Shown here piece by piece: positions 1 to 10,537 of a stretch of 64,000 nucleotides of DNA. Position 1 is the stretch's first letter; each line of letters opens with the position of its first letter. A program made the position numbers and the translations under genes. The notes under the pieces were generated by a model. That model worked only from the letters and a program-made list of their open reading frames with translations. It was not told the DNA's origin and searched no databases. Source of the stretch: Triticum aestivum (Eukaryota; Streptophyta; Magnoliopsida; Poales; Poaceae). Location: positions 477,772,530-477,836,529 of the forward strand of contig NC_057800.1 in assembly GCF_018294505.1 (NCBI RefSeq), read 5' to 3'.

Positions 1-573
1 ACAACTAACTCATTAGTTGCAATGCTTGCAAGGCTTATGTGATGTGCATTACCGAGAGGGCCCAGAGATACCTCTCCGACAATCGGAGTGACAAATCCTA
101 ATCTCGAAATACGCCAACCCAACATCTACCTTTGGAGACACCTGTAGAGCACCTTTATAATCACCCAGTTACGTTGTGACGTTTGGTAGCACACAAAGTG
201 TTCCTCCGGTAGACGGGAGTTGCATAATCTCATAGTCATAGGAACATGTATAAGTCATGAAGAAAGCAATAGCAACATACTAAACGATCGGGTGCTAAGC
301 TAATGGAATGGGTCATGTCAACAGATCATTCACCTAATGATGTGATCCCGTTAATCAAACAACAACTTTTTGTTCATGGTTAGGAAACATAACCATCTTT
401 GATTAACGAGCTAGTCTAGTAGAGGCATACTAGTGACACTCTGTTTGTCTATGTATTCACACATGTATTATGTTTCCGGTTAATACAATTCTAGCATGAA
501 TAATAAACATTTATCATGATATAAGGAAATAAATAATAACTTTATTATTGCCTCTAGGGCATATTTCCTTTCA
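1..573 (-). repeat. Copia-1 3' LTR, truncated by window start
   Basis: It is homologous to 16187-16760. It ends in ...tttcctttca, the reverse complement of an LTR start TGAAAGG. About 1.15 kb of this LTR lies left of the window, judging from the full copy at 15035-16760. I count roughly 11 differences in 573 bp between the two copies. Confidence 0.95.
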
Positions 574-586
574 GTCTCCCACTTGC
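574..586 (-). other. Copia-1 polypurine tract
   Basis: The bases directly inside the LTR read gtctcccacttg, on the minus strand a purine-rich CAAGTGGGAGAC. This primes plus-strand DNA synthesis and fixes the element's orientation as minus. The same motif sits at the same place in Angela-2 (19220). Confidence 0.85.
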
Positions 587-606
587 ACTAGAGTCAATAA
601 TCTAGA

Positions 607-1179
607 TTACACAGTAATGATTCTAACACCCATGGAGCCTTGGTGTTGATCATGTTTTGCTCGTGGAAGAGGCTTAGTCAATGGGTCTGCTACATTCAGA
701 TCCGTATGTATCTTGCAAATCTCTATGTCTCCCACCTGGACTAGATCCCGGATGGAATTGAAGCGTGTCTTGATGTGCTTGGTTCTTTTGTGAAATCTGG
801 ATTCCTTTGCCAAGGCAATTGCACCAGTATTGTCACAAAAGATTTTCATTGGACCCGATGCACTAGGTATGACACCTAGATCGGATATGAACTCCTTCAT
901 CCAGACTCCTTCATTTGCTGCTTCTGAAGCAGCTATGTATTCTGCTTCACACGTAGATCCCGCCACGATGCTTTGTTTAGAACTGCACCAACTGACAGCT
1001 CCACCGTTTAATGTAAACACGTATCCGGTTTGCGATTTAGAATCGTCCGGATCAGTGTCAAAGCTTGCATCGACGTAACCATTTACAATTAGCTCTTTGT
1101 CACCTCCATAAACAAGAAACATATCCTTAGTCCTTTTCAGGTATTTCAGGATGTTCTTGACCGTTGTCCAGTGATCCAC
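607..1179 (-). pseudogene. Copia-1 RNase H fragment
   Basis: The 190-residue reading frame carries Copia RNase H hallmarks: a DASF motif after VNGY, the SKQ..VA.STCEAEY block, a CDN motif and a terminal DPLTKPL motif. The enzyme removes the RNA strand during reverse transcription. It lies in the same frame as the RT fragment to its right, but between 1180 and 1270 the frame is lost and regained by at least two small indels, so the apparent initiator Met is an internal residue. Its end is the natural pol end, just before the polypurine tract. It is non-functional as part of a broken polyprotein. Confidence 0.88.
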
Positions 1180-1266
1180 TCCTGGATTACTTTGGTACCT
1201 CCCTGCTAGACTTTATAGCAAGGCACACATCAGGTCTGGTACACAGCATTGCATACATGATAGAGC

Positions 1267-2199
1267 CTATGGCTGAAGCATAGGAACATCTTTCATTTTC
1301 TCTCTATCTTCTGCAGTGGTCGGGCATTGAGTCTGACTCAACTTCACACCTTGTAACACAGGAAAGAACCCTTTCTTTGCTTGATCCATTTTGAACTTCT
1401 TCAAAACTTTGTCAAGGTATGTGCTTTGTGAAAGTCCAATTAAGCGTCTTGATCTATCTCTATAGATTTTAATGCCTAATATGTAAGCAGCTTCACCGAG
1501 GTCTTTCATTGAAAAACTATTATTCAAGTATCCCTTTATGCTATCCAGAAATTCTATATCATTTCCAATTAGTAATATGTCATCCACATATAATATCAGA
1601 AATGCTACAGAGCTCCCACTCACTTTCTTGTAAATACAGGCTTCTCCAAAAGTCTGTATAAAACCAAATGCTTTGATCACACTATCAAAGCGTTTATTCC
1701 AACTCCGAGAGGCTTGCACCAGTCCATATATGGATCGCTGGAGCTTGCACACTTTGTTATCTCCCTTTGGATCGACAAAACCTTCTGGTTGCATCATATA
1801 CAACTCTTCTTCCAGAAATCCATTCAGGAATGCAGTTTTGACATCCATCTGCCAAATTTCATAATCATAAAATGCGGCAATTGCTAACATGATTCGGACA
1901 GACTTAAGCATCACTACGGGTGAGAAGGTCTCATCGTAGTCAATCCCTTGAACTTGCCGAAAACCTTTTGCGACAAGTTGAGCTTTGTAGACAGTAATAT
2001 TACCGTCAGCGTAAGTCTTCTTCTTGAAGATCCATTTATTCTCAATTGCTTGCCGATCAGTGGGCAAGTCAACCAAAGTCCATACTTTGTTCTCATACAT
2101 GGATCCCATCTCAGATTTCATGGCTTCAAGCCATTTTGCGGAATCTGGGCTCACCATCGCTTCTTCATAGTTCGTAGGTTCATCATGATCTAGTAGCAT
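1267..2199 (-). pseudogene. Copia-1 reverse transcriptase fragment
   Basis: The 310-residue frame contains the Copia RT core: W-T-LVDLP and NKWIFKKK near residues 40-60, QMDVKTAFLNG at 117-127, a Y-G-L-QASR block near 158-165 and the catalytic YVDD at 204-207. It is in frame with the integrase fragment at 2203-2883, separated only by a TAA codon. Angela-2 has a Glu codon at the matching place, so a G-to-T nonsense change is likely. The C-terminus drifts out of frame (MLQP then stop) where one base is missing. This is a dead copy of pol. Confidence 0.9.
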
Positions 2200-2202
2200 G
2201 AC

Positions 2203-3010
2203 TTACAGAACAGGGTTACCATACCACTTTGGTGCGGATCTCACTCTGGTTGATTTACGAGGTTCAGTAGTATCTTGTTCTGAAGTTTCATGATCATTAT
2301 CATTAGCTTCCTCACTAATTGGTGTAGGTGTCACAGAAACAGGTTTCTGTGATGTACTACTTTCCAATAAGGGAGTAGGTATAGTTACCTCGTCAAGTTC
2401 TACTTTCCTCCCACTCACTTCTTTCGAGAGAAACTCCTTCTCCAGAAAGTTTCCAAATTTAGCAACAAAAGTCTTGCCTTCGGATCTGTGATAGAAGGTG
2501 TATCCAATAGTTTCCTTTGGATATCCTATGAGGACACATTTCTCCGATTTGGGTTCGAGCTTATCAGGTTGAAGCTTTTTCACATAAGCATCGCAGCCCC
2601 AAACTTTTAGAAACGACAACTTTGGTTTCTTGCCAAACCACAGTTCATAAGGCGTCGTCTCAACGGATTTTGATGGTGCCCTATTTAACGTGAATGTGGC
2701 CGTCTCTAGAGCGTATCCCCAAAAGGATAGCGGTAAATCAGTAAGGGACATCATATATTGTACCATATCTAGTAAAGTACGATTACGACGTTCGGACACA
2801 CCATTACGCTGTGGTGTTCCGGGTGGCGTGAGTTGCAAAACTATTCCACATTGTTTCAAATGTACACCAAACTCGTAACTCAAATATTCTCCTCCACGAT
2901 CAGATCATAGGAATTTTATTTTCTTGTTACGATGATTTTCAACTTCACTCTGAAATTCTTTGAACTTTTCAAACGTTTCAGACTTGTGTTTCATTAAGTA
3001 GATATACACA
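2203..3010 (-). pseudogene. Copia-1 integrase, C-terminal part, cut by Copia-2
   Basis: On the minus strand this continues the integrase interrupted at 12219. It holds SDRGGEY (second acidic residue of the DDE triad), then GTPQRNGVSERRNR with the third acidic residue, then the GKKP-KLS-LKVWGCDAYVKK and LIGYPKET blocks typical of Copia integrase C-termini. The open stretch is 2203-2883. Between 2884 and 3010 the frame stays readable but has a TGA just before SDRGGEY, where related copies have Arg, consistent with CGA-to-TGA. It is disabled by that stop, the downstream TAA and the 9.2-kb insertion. Confidence 0.88.
3006..3010. other. TSD of Copia-2 (left), acaca
   Basis: This is identical to 12215-12219 directly beyond the right LTR. 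It proves the element is a single insertion into Copia-1 integrase. Confidence 0.93.
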
Positions 3011-3816
3011 TGTAGGATCTTGAAGTAGATGTGTCTAGAGGGGGGGTGATTAGACACTTAATGCTAAAGTTGCAATTTTTAAGCTTTTTCGGTTTAAGTG
3101 GAATTAAGGCATAATTTCAATATTCACAATACATATCAAGCAAGCATGTAAAGAGTGTATAGGCAGCGGAAAATAAAGCATGCAACTTGCAAGAATGTAA
3201 AGGGAAGGGTTTGGAGAATTCAAACGCAATTGGAGACACGGATGTTTTTCCCGTGGTTCGGATAGGTGGTGCTATCCTACATCCACGTTGATGGAGACTT
3301 CAACCCACGAAGGGTAACGGTCGCGCGAGTCCACGGAGGGCTCCACCCACGAAGGGTCCACGAAGTAGCAACCTTGTCTATCCCACGATGGCCATCACCC
3401 ACGAAGGACTTGCCTCACTAGCGGTAGATCTTCACGAAGTAGGCGATCTCCTTGCCCTTACAAACTCCTTGGTTCAACTCCACAACCTTGTCGGAGGCTC
3501 CCAAGTGACACCTAGCCAATCTAGGAGACACCACTCTCCAAGAAGTAACAAATGGTGTGTTGATGATGAACTCCTTGCTCTTGTGCTTCAAATGATAGTC
3601 TCCCCAACATCAACTCTCTCTCATAGGATTTGGATTTTGTGGAAAGAAGATTTGAGTGGAAAGCAACTTGGGGAAGGCTAGAGATCAAGATTCATATGGT
3701 AGGAATGGAATATCTTGGTCTCAACACATGAGTAGGTGGTTCTCTCTCAGAACATATGAGTTGGAATTGTGTATGTGTTCTGATGGCTCTCTCCACGAAT
3801 GAAGAGGAGGTGGAGG

Positions 3817-3829
3817 GGTATATATAGCC
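3817..3829 (-). promoter_or_regulatory. LTR TATA-like box, Copia-2 left LTR
   Basis: The sequence ggtatatatagcc reads GGCTATATATACC on the minus strand. The same box lies at 11342-11354 in the right LTR and at 48697-48709 and 56999-57011 in Copia-3. It is a probable core promoter; in transcription order the palindrome array lies upstream of it. Confidence 0.65.
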
Positions 3830-3867
3830 TCCACACAAAATCCAACCGTTACACACAGTTTTCCAAT

Positions 3868-4328
3868 CTCGGTGGGACCGAATCAACAAACTCGGTCGGA
3901 CCGAAAAGGTAAACCTAGTGACCGTTAGAGATTTTCGGTGGGACTAACATGCAACTCGGTAGGACCGATATGGTTAGGGTTTGGGCATAACGTAATCTCG
4001 GTGAGACCGATTACACAAACTCGGTGAGACCAAGTTTGGTAATAAGCTAACCAGAGAGTTGGTCAGGTAAACTCGGTGGGACCGATTTGCTCTTTCGGTG
4101 AGACCGAAAAGTTACAAAAAGGAAACAGAGAATTTACACTGCAATCTCGGTGGGACCGATTCACTCTTTCGGTGAGACCGAAAAGTTACAAAAAGGAAAC
4201 AGATAATTTGCAATCCCATCTCGGTGAGACCGAGATATCTATCAGTAGAACCGAATTGCTAGGGTTTGGCAGTGGCTTATGACAAGTGAAACTCAGTGGC
4301 GCCGGATAGAAAGAATCGGTATGACCGA
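3868..4328. repeat. Array of TCGGTNNNACCGA palindromes, Copia-2 left LTR
   Basis: I count 14 copies or near-copies: 3868, 3892, 3934 (degenerate), 3955, 3997, 4021 (one mismatch), 4073, 4095, 4147, 4169, 4221, 4242, 4293 (degenerate) and 4316. Each has 5-bp inverted arms around a variable 3-bp centre, mostly GGG or GAG. Spacing ranges from about 20 to 55 bp. Counterparts lie in the right LTR and in Copia-3. Confidence 0.9.
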
Positions 4329-4687
4329 CTTTGGCTTAGGGTTTAGGTCATTTGTGGAATGGGAAAGTAGCTGAGGATTTTGGAGCATATCATTAAGCAC
4401 ATGAAGCAAGAGGCTCATTAAGCAACACCTCATCCCTCCTTGATAGTATTGGCTTTTCCTATGGACTCAATGTGATCTTGGATCACTAAAATGTAAAATG
4501 AAGAGTCTTGAGCTTTAAGCTTTAGCCAATCCTTTGTCCCTAGCATCTTGAAGGAGTTCCCACAACCTTTAGTCCATGCCACTCCATTGTTGAACTTATC
4601 TGAAACATACTAGATAGAAACATTAGTCCAACAAGAGATATGTTGTCATCAATTACCAAAACCACCTAGGGAGCACTTGTGCTTTCA

Positions 4688-4703
4688 ATCTCCCCCTTTT
4701 TGG
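4688..4703 (-). other. Copia-2 polypurine tract
   Basis: The bases atctccccctttttgg directly inside the left LTR read CCAAAAAGGGGGAGAT on the minus strand. Copia-3 has the same tract at 56125-56140 on the plus strand. Confidence 0.9.
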
Positions 4704-6576
4704 TAATTGATGGCAACATACATCAAAGCTTTAGATGAGGATATAAAGAACAGCAAGTAAAGCTTTGGAAGGACATGCAACAAGCATAGGCTCCCCTTAC
4801 ATGAATGCAATCATATGAATATAAAATATAGAAGCATGTGAGAGCATAATCATGACAGAGTAGGCAAAGTATTACATGTATCTTGGCCATATGCATCAGA
4901 GTAAAAGATTATCAAGGAAAATACCTTCATGCTCATGAGTCCTTCTTGCAAACAGTATGTACATAAGCAAGAACTCCTCATACTCATGATTTTGATGCAT
5001 ACACTTACCGTGTAGTCTTTGAGTTGGCTTAGGATGGAATGAACCTGCTCAAACAAAGTTAGATAACACAGGTACATCCACTAGCCAGAGCACACAAAAT
5101 AAACCACAAGAATGCCAAGACTGGGATGACATGTAGAGAGTGAGTACAAGGTACCACATTGGATTCAACATGTCCCCAAGAGTAAAGATATGCAATGAAT
5201 TTGACTGATTTCTTTCCCTTAGGTGTCTTGCTCCCCCTGAATCTTACATGGGATATTGGGAGAAGATAGGGAACAGAAAATCAGAGATGAAAGATACAAA
5301 TGGATAGAACTTAATGCAAATACATGTCTTTCCCCCAAAAAGGCATGTGACATCTCTGCTCTTGAACATCAAGCATCTGGGATCCTTGAGTATTCTCTCC
5401 CCTGGAAATCTCTTTCTCCCCCATAATACTTTCTCTCTTGTAGGTTTAGTTCTTTAGTTCTTGAGACTTAGCACAAAGCAATGGATAAAAATTGTGATGC
5501 TTGAAGAGGACAAGATTCATTGAGTAGAGCTGGATCAGAAGAAATATAGAACAAGTGGCAAATTGTTTTTCTTGTTGCGAAGTCGGTGGCACCGAGTGGA
5601 ATGTTTCGGTGGTACCGAAAGGATTCGGTTGGACCGAAAATTACAAGTCGATGAAACCGAGTTTACACAGAGAAAAACATTTGTCACCTCAGCTCACTAG
5701 ACATGTAGGATCTCACAAAGATTTGCAATGAATTACCTGAAGGATTTGCAAGGAATTGAATGCAGAAAATGCAGAACAAAAACAAAGAGAAAAGAGAAGA
5801 AACTGAAAGATCTAGATGAAGTTTTTTTTTGAAAAAGAGAAAGAAAATAAACATGCATGAGACAAATGCAATAACACAGAAAAGAACACAAGAGAACTTC
5901 ATCTAGAGTTGGGCGGTGACATAGTCACCTATGTTAGAGTATATTGACTTAGGAGTCAAGTGAGAACACTGATCATAGGTCATACTCATCGTTTAAGCTC
6001 AAAATGGGGTTACCATTTTTCGTTTAAGCATCTTGATGTATTCACATCTTGTTGAGTTGCTTTGACTCATGTCTTGGAGTAAAGCTTCTCTAAGATGGAA
6101 TAACATACCTTGGGTGGTGGTGTGGTTCTTGCTCATGTAGTTGAACTTGTGTGGGTGCTCAAGGTTGATGTAGCTCATCAAGAGTTGGGAGCACCACTTG
6201 GAGTTTGAGTTCATCTACCTACATGGGTTAGTTCTTGCAAGGAAGAGCACTTGTGTATCCAAAAATGACAATCATGAAGCTCAACATAGAATTTGTCAAA
6301 GGATATGTTTGAATGGTTTTGTGCTTCCTTGTCTTCAACCACCATTGTGTAGAGTCTTGGTGATGTAGAGATTGCTCAAGATGTGAGTGAGTCGCAATCT
6401 CATGGAATTAGATTCAACCAAGCACCTACATGGGTTAGACAACATGCAAGGTGCAAATATATCCAAGACATAAGATAGTTATCATAAGAGATATATCATG
6501 GATAAGTCATAAGCTCATGTCTTGCATGTATCCAATGGAGTTTCTACTCCAAGTTCGAAGCATCAATGATGTTCAA
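4704..6576 (-). other. Copia-2 spacer between pol and 3' LTR, no ORF
   Basis: About 1.9 kb without a convincing coding frame. Part (around 5925-5990) matches the Copia-3 spacer at about 52290-52360 on the opposite strand, so the region is homologous. Four TCGGTNNNACCGA-type palindromes occur at 5581-5660. In Copia-3 the same side of the element carries an env-like ORF, which is absent here, presumably by deletion. Confidence 0.7.
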
Positions 6577-9500
6577 TTATCCTCTCAACCTGCAAAACAC
6601 TTTCTCATCAAGAGGTTTAGTAAATATATCCGCTAATTGCTTATCGGTGCGAACATGCTTAAGATCAATGTCACCCTTAGCAACATGATCTCGAATGAAA
6701 TGATGTCGAACTTCAATATGCTTAGTTCGAGAATGTTGTACAGGATTATGACCAATTTTGATAGCACTTTCATTGTCACAAAGTAGTGGAACATGTTTCA
6801 CATAGATCCCATAATCTTTAAGAGTTTGGGTCATCCAAAGTTATTGAGCACAACATGAACCAGCGGCAATGTATTCCGCTTCGGCGATGGATAAGGATAC
6901 CGAGTTTTGTTTCTTGGAAGACCAAGACACAAGAGATCTACCAAGAAATTGACAAGTACCTGAAGTGGACTTTCTATCAACCCTGTCTCCGGCATAAGCC
7001 GAGTCAGAATAGCCAACGAGATCAAAAGAAGATCTCTTAGGATACCAAATGCCAAAGTTTGGTGTATGGATTAAGTATCTCACTATCCTTTTCACAGCCT
7101 TAAGATGACATTCTTTAGGAGCAGCTTGATATCGTGCACACATGCACACACTTAGCATAATATCGGGACGTGAAGCACATAGGTATAACAATGAACCAAT
7201 CATAGAGCGATAAACCTTTTGATCAACCGGTTCACCATCTTTGGTTAAATCATTATGTCCACTAGTAGGCATGGGTGTAGACATACCTTTGCATTCTTGC
7301 ATATTGAACTTCTTGAATAAGTCCTTGGTGTACTTTGTTTGAGAGACAAATGTACCTTCCTTAGTTTGCTTGATTTGCAAACCGAGAAAGAATTTGAGTT
7401 CACTCATCATAGACATCTCAAACTTCTCTGACATTAGCTTTCCAAACTTTTCACTAAAGAGAGGGTTAGTTGAACCAAATATGATATCATCAACATAAAT
7501 TTGGCATACAAATAGTTCTCCATTAACCCTTTTAGTAAAAAGAGTAGAATCAATTTTACCAATTTCAAAACCACTTGTAGTAAGGAACTTGGTCAAGCAT
7601 TTATACCATGCTCTAGGAGCTTGTTTAAGACCATAAAGAGCTTTGTGAAGTTTGTAAACATGATTTGGTTTCTTAGGATTGATAAAACCTGGAGGTTGTT
7701 TGACATAAACTTCCTCCTCTATTTCACCATTTAGAAAAGCACTTTTGATGTCCATTTGGTACAAGGTGATATTATGGTGATTAGCATAGGCAAGTAATAT
7801 GCGAATGGACCCAAGTCTAGCAACGGGAGCATATGTCTCACCATAGTGCATACCTTCGACTTGTGTGTATCCTTGGGCGACGAGACGTGCTTTGTTGCGA
7901 ACCACTTGTCCATCTTCATCTTGTTTGTTCTGAAATACCCATTTGGTACCAATGATGTTGTGGTTGTTGTCGGGCTTCTCAACTAATGTCCAAACTTGGT
8001 TTCTCTCAAAGTTGTGTAGCTCTTCATGCATAGCGTTTATCCAATCCGGATCTTCCAATGCTTCTTCAACCTTCATAGGTTCAATGCTAGAGATGAATGA
8101 ATAGTTTTCACAAAAGTTAGCTAAACGAGTCTTTGAGCGAGTGATTCTCCCGGTTTGTATATCATTTAAGATTTGCTCGACGGGATGATCTTTGGCAATT
8201 CTTGCTCGAACTCGTGAGAGCTTTTGCTTGGGTCTTTGTTGAACATCTTCTTCATCTTGTTCTTCTTCTTGGTCTTCTTCATTGTTGACATTGTTGTTCT
8301 CTTGTCGTGGTGGAGAAGGAGGTTGTTGATGTTCATCTTGATGTATTTCCTCGTTTTCTTCATCTTGGTGTGTCCCACTTGTGGATGCTTCCGTGTCAAT
8401 TCTTGGTTCACTTTGTCGTGAAGTAGAAGCTTCCACTTGGACGGATGAAGTACTCTCCTTCACCTCCGTTGGACGAATTTTGCCAATGGACAAGTCTTGG
8501 ATTGCTTCTGAAGGGTCTTTGTCTCCTACATCAATTGGCAATTGCTCTACTTGCGAGCCATTAGATTCATCAAACTTCACATCTACCGTCTCTTCAACCT
8601 TTCGGGTGAAATTGTTGTAGACACGGTAAGTGTGAGAGTTTGAGCCATAACCAAGTAGGAAACCTTCATGAGATTTAGGAGCAAAGTTTGAACGACGATG
8701 CTTATCAAGAATGTAGCACTTTGAGCCGAATACTCGAAAGTATCCAACTTGGGGTTTGTTACCGGTGAGGAGCTCGTATGCCATCTTGTCGAGAAGCTTG
8801 TGAAGATACAAGCGATTTGTTGCGTGACAAGCTGTCTCAACCGCTTCTGCCCAAAAGTGCTTCGGTGTCTTGTATTCATCAAGCATCGTTCTTGCCATTT
8901 CGATGAGCATCCGGTTTTTCCTCTCAACAACTCCATTTTGTTGAGGTGTGTACGTAGCCGAGAACTCGTGTGAAATCCCTTCTTCGTCAAGAAAGGTGTC
9001 CACATTTGCGTTCTTGAATTCCGTTCCGTTGTCACTCTGAACCTTCTTGATCTTCACGTCAAACTGATTTTGGGCCTTCCTAGCGAAGTTTCTGAAGATC
9101 TTCTGGACCTGCGACTTGTCATTAAGAAAGAACACCCACGTAAATCTTGAAAAATCATCAACTATAACTAGACCAAAAGAATTTCCACCGAGACTCTTGT
9201 AGGCGTTGGGACCAAAAAGATCCATATGAAGTAGCTCGAGTGGCCTCCTTGTGGTCATGATGTTCTTCACGGGATGTCTTCCTCCAACCTATTTACCTGC
9301 TTGACAAGCACTGCAAAGTCTATCCTTATCAAATATGACATCGTTAACTCCAAGGATATGATTTACTTTAATAAGCTTGCCAAGGTTTCTCATGCCAACG
9401 TGACCTAGTCGTCTATGCCACAACAAACCTTTTGAGGATTTAGCAATAAAGCAAGTTTTAGGTTGTGCCTTTTTAGAGAAATCGGCAATGTAAAGATCAC

Positions 9501-9873
9501 CTCTACGCATACCGGTAAAGACCATTTTATGATTGTCTCGACGAAATACTTGGCACTCTACCTCAGTAAATAGGACATTCAAACCGAAATCAGCAAGTCT
9601 AGATACTGAAAGTAAGTTGTAGCCAAGAGATTCAACGAGCATGACATTTTGAATGGAACTATCATGTGAGATGGCCACCTTACCAAGGCCAACCACTTTA
9701 CCCTTTGAATTATCATCAAAGGTGACATATTTTCGAGGGCCGTCATTTTCAGCAAGCTCACGGAACATCTCTTCATCTCCGGTCATATGATCAGTACATC
9801 CACTATCAAGAACCCATTCCTTTCCTCCTGACTCATATCCCCGAAGATTTGCCATAAGACCAAAATGTCTCAT
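6577..9873 (-). pseudogene. Copia-2 protease-integrase-RT-RNase H (pol) with nonsense codons
   Basis: One minus-strand frame covers all of pol. From the right: protease with WVLDSG; the GAG-pre-integrase block LLWHRRLGHVGMRNL and a CSAC motif; integrase with HMDLFGP, SDNGTEFK and TPQQNGVVERKN (the three acidic residues are present); RT with QMDIKSAFLNG and YVDD at 7486-7497; RNase H with SDSAYAGD, EAEY, CDNESA and DIFTKPL. Only two codons break it: TAG at 9286-9288 between CSACQAGK and VGG, and TAA at 6838-6840 just after AAGSCCAQ. The frame continues upstream into gag. No frameshift was seen over 3.3 kb, so decay is recent. Confidence 0.93.
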
Positions 9874-10482
9874 TGCATCATCAAGATCGAAGTCATTATC
9901 ATCATCATCATCATAGTATCCATGTTCACCATGATCTTATGACTCATCATTTCCTAGAGAGGGTAATTCATTAGATAAATGATCATCAAAGTGGTCACCT
10001 TTATGAATTCTTATAGCTTCGAATATGATATCACTAATGATTCCAACATCTCCTTTAGCTCGCTTGAGATTGGCAAGCTCAAATAGATAATCACCAAAAC
10101 CAGAATCACTAGAGTTCATCTTACTCAAGGCAATAGATTTATGGAGAATTTCATCCAAATTTTTCAAGGAATGATCGGGAAATCATTCCTCAAGAAATTT
10201 CCATATAGTATAGGCACAATTAAGAGTAGGCAAATTAGCAATCAAATTTTTGGGGAATCCTCTAATGATGAGCTCAATAGTTCTAAGATTGCGAATTATG
10301 TCAATATCTTGATCTAGGGTAGGATGCAAAGGATCAATATGAGGTGCACAAGGACTAGCAATATACTTGTTCAAATGATATTGATTGAAGATTACAAGCA
10401 TCTCATTTTTCCACTCGTGAAAATACTCTCCATCAAGAATAGGCACTCTATGTCTAAGACTCCCTAAAGTAGACACATCCAT
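9874..10482 (-). pseudogene. Copia-2 short gag region, in frame with pol
   Basis: The frame starts at an ATG at 10480-10482 (MDVSTLGSLRHRVPILDGEYF). The VPILDGEYFHEWKNEM start resembles the N-terminus of UBN2-type Copia gag, and YTIWKFLEE resembles its conserved W/F..L block. TGA at 10183-10185 and TAA at 9937-9939 interrupt it, then an Asp-rich run leads into protease. The total gag part is only about 200 codons, and I see no CX2CX4HX4C knuckle. Copia-3 gag is about 700 codons with a knuckle, so this gag looks internally deleted, or is a divergent short form. Confidence 0.72.
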
Positions 10483-10537
10483 CTTCCTCCAATGGTGATT
10501 AAACCAAGGCAATGGAAACCAAGGCTCTGATACCACT
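10483..10537 (-). other. Copia-2 primer binding site and short leader
   Basis: The bases ggctctgatacca at 10523-10535 read TGGTATCAGAGCC on the minus strand, the standard initiator-Met tRNA primer site. It lies two bases inside the right LTR. The leader to the gag ATG is only about 40 bp. Confidence 0.92.

Larger units (their letters stand above)
3011..4687 (-). repeat. Copia-2 3' LTR
   Basis: It runs from tgtaggatc to gtgctttca (minus strand TGAAAGC...CCTACA). It pairs with 10538-12214. It contains the TATA-like site at 3817 and 14 copies of the TCGGTNNNACCGA palindrome at 3868-4328. Confidence 0.96.

Noticed and set aside
3388..3889. Repeated 65- and 97-residue ORFs in Copia-2 and Copia-3 LTRs (also 10914-11415, 48637-49138, 56939-57617)
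   Set aside because: They fall in LTR sequence over the TATA and palindrome regions, and no coding constraint is visible.
3868..4328. CRISPR-like spacing of short palindromic repeats
   Set aside because: Repeats are 13 bp and degenerate, spacers vary from about 10 to 40 bp and are shared between copies. The context is a plant LTR with no cas genes.
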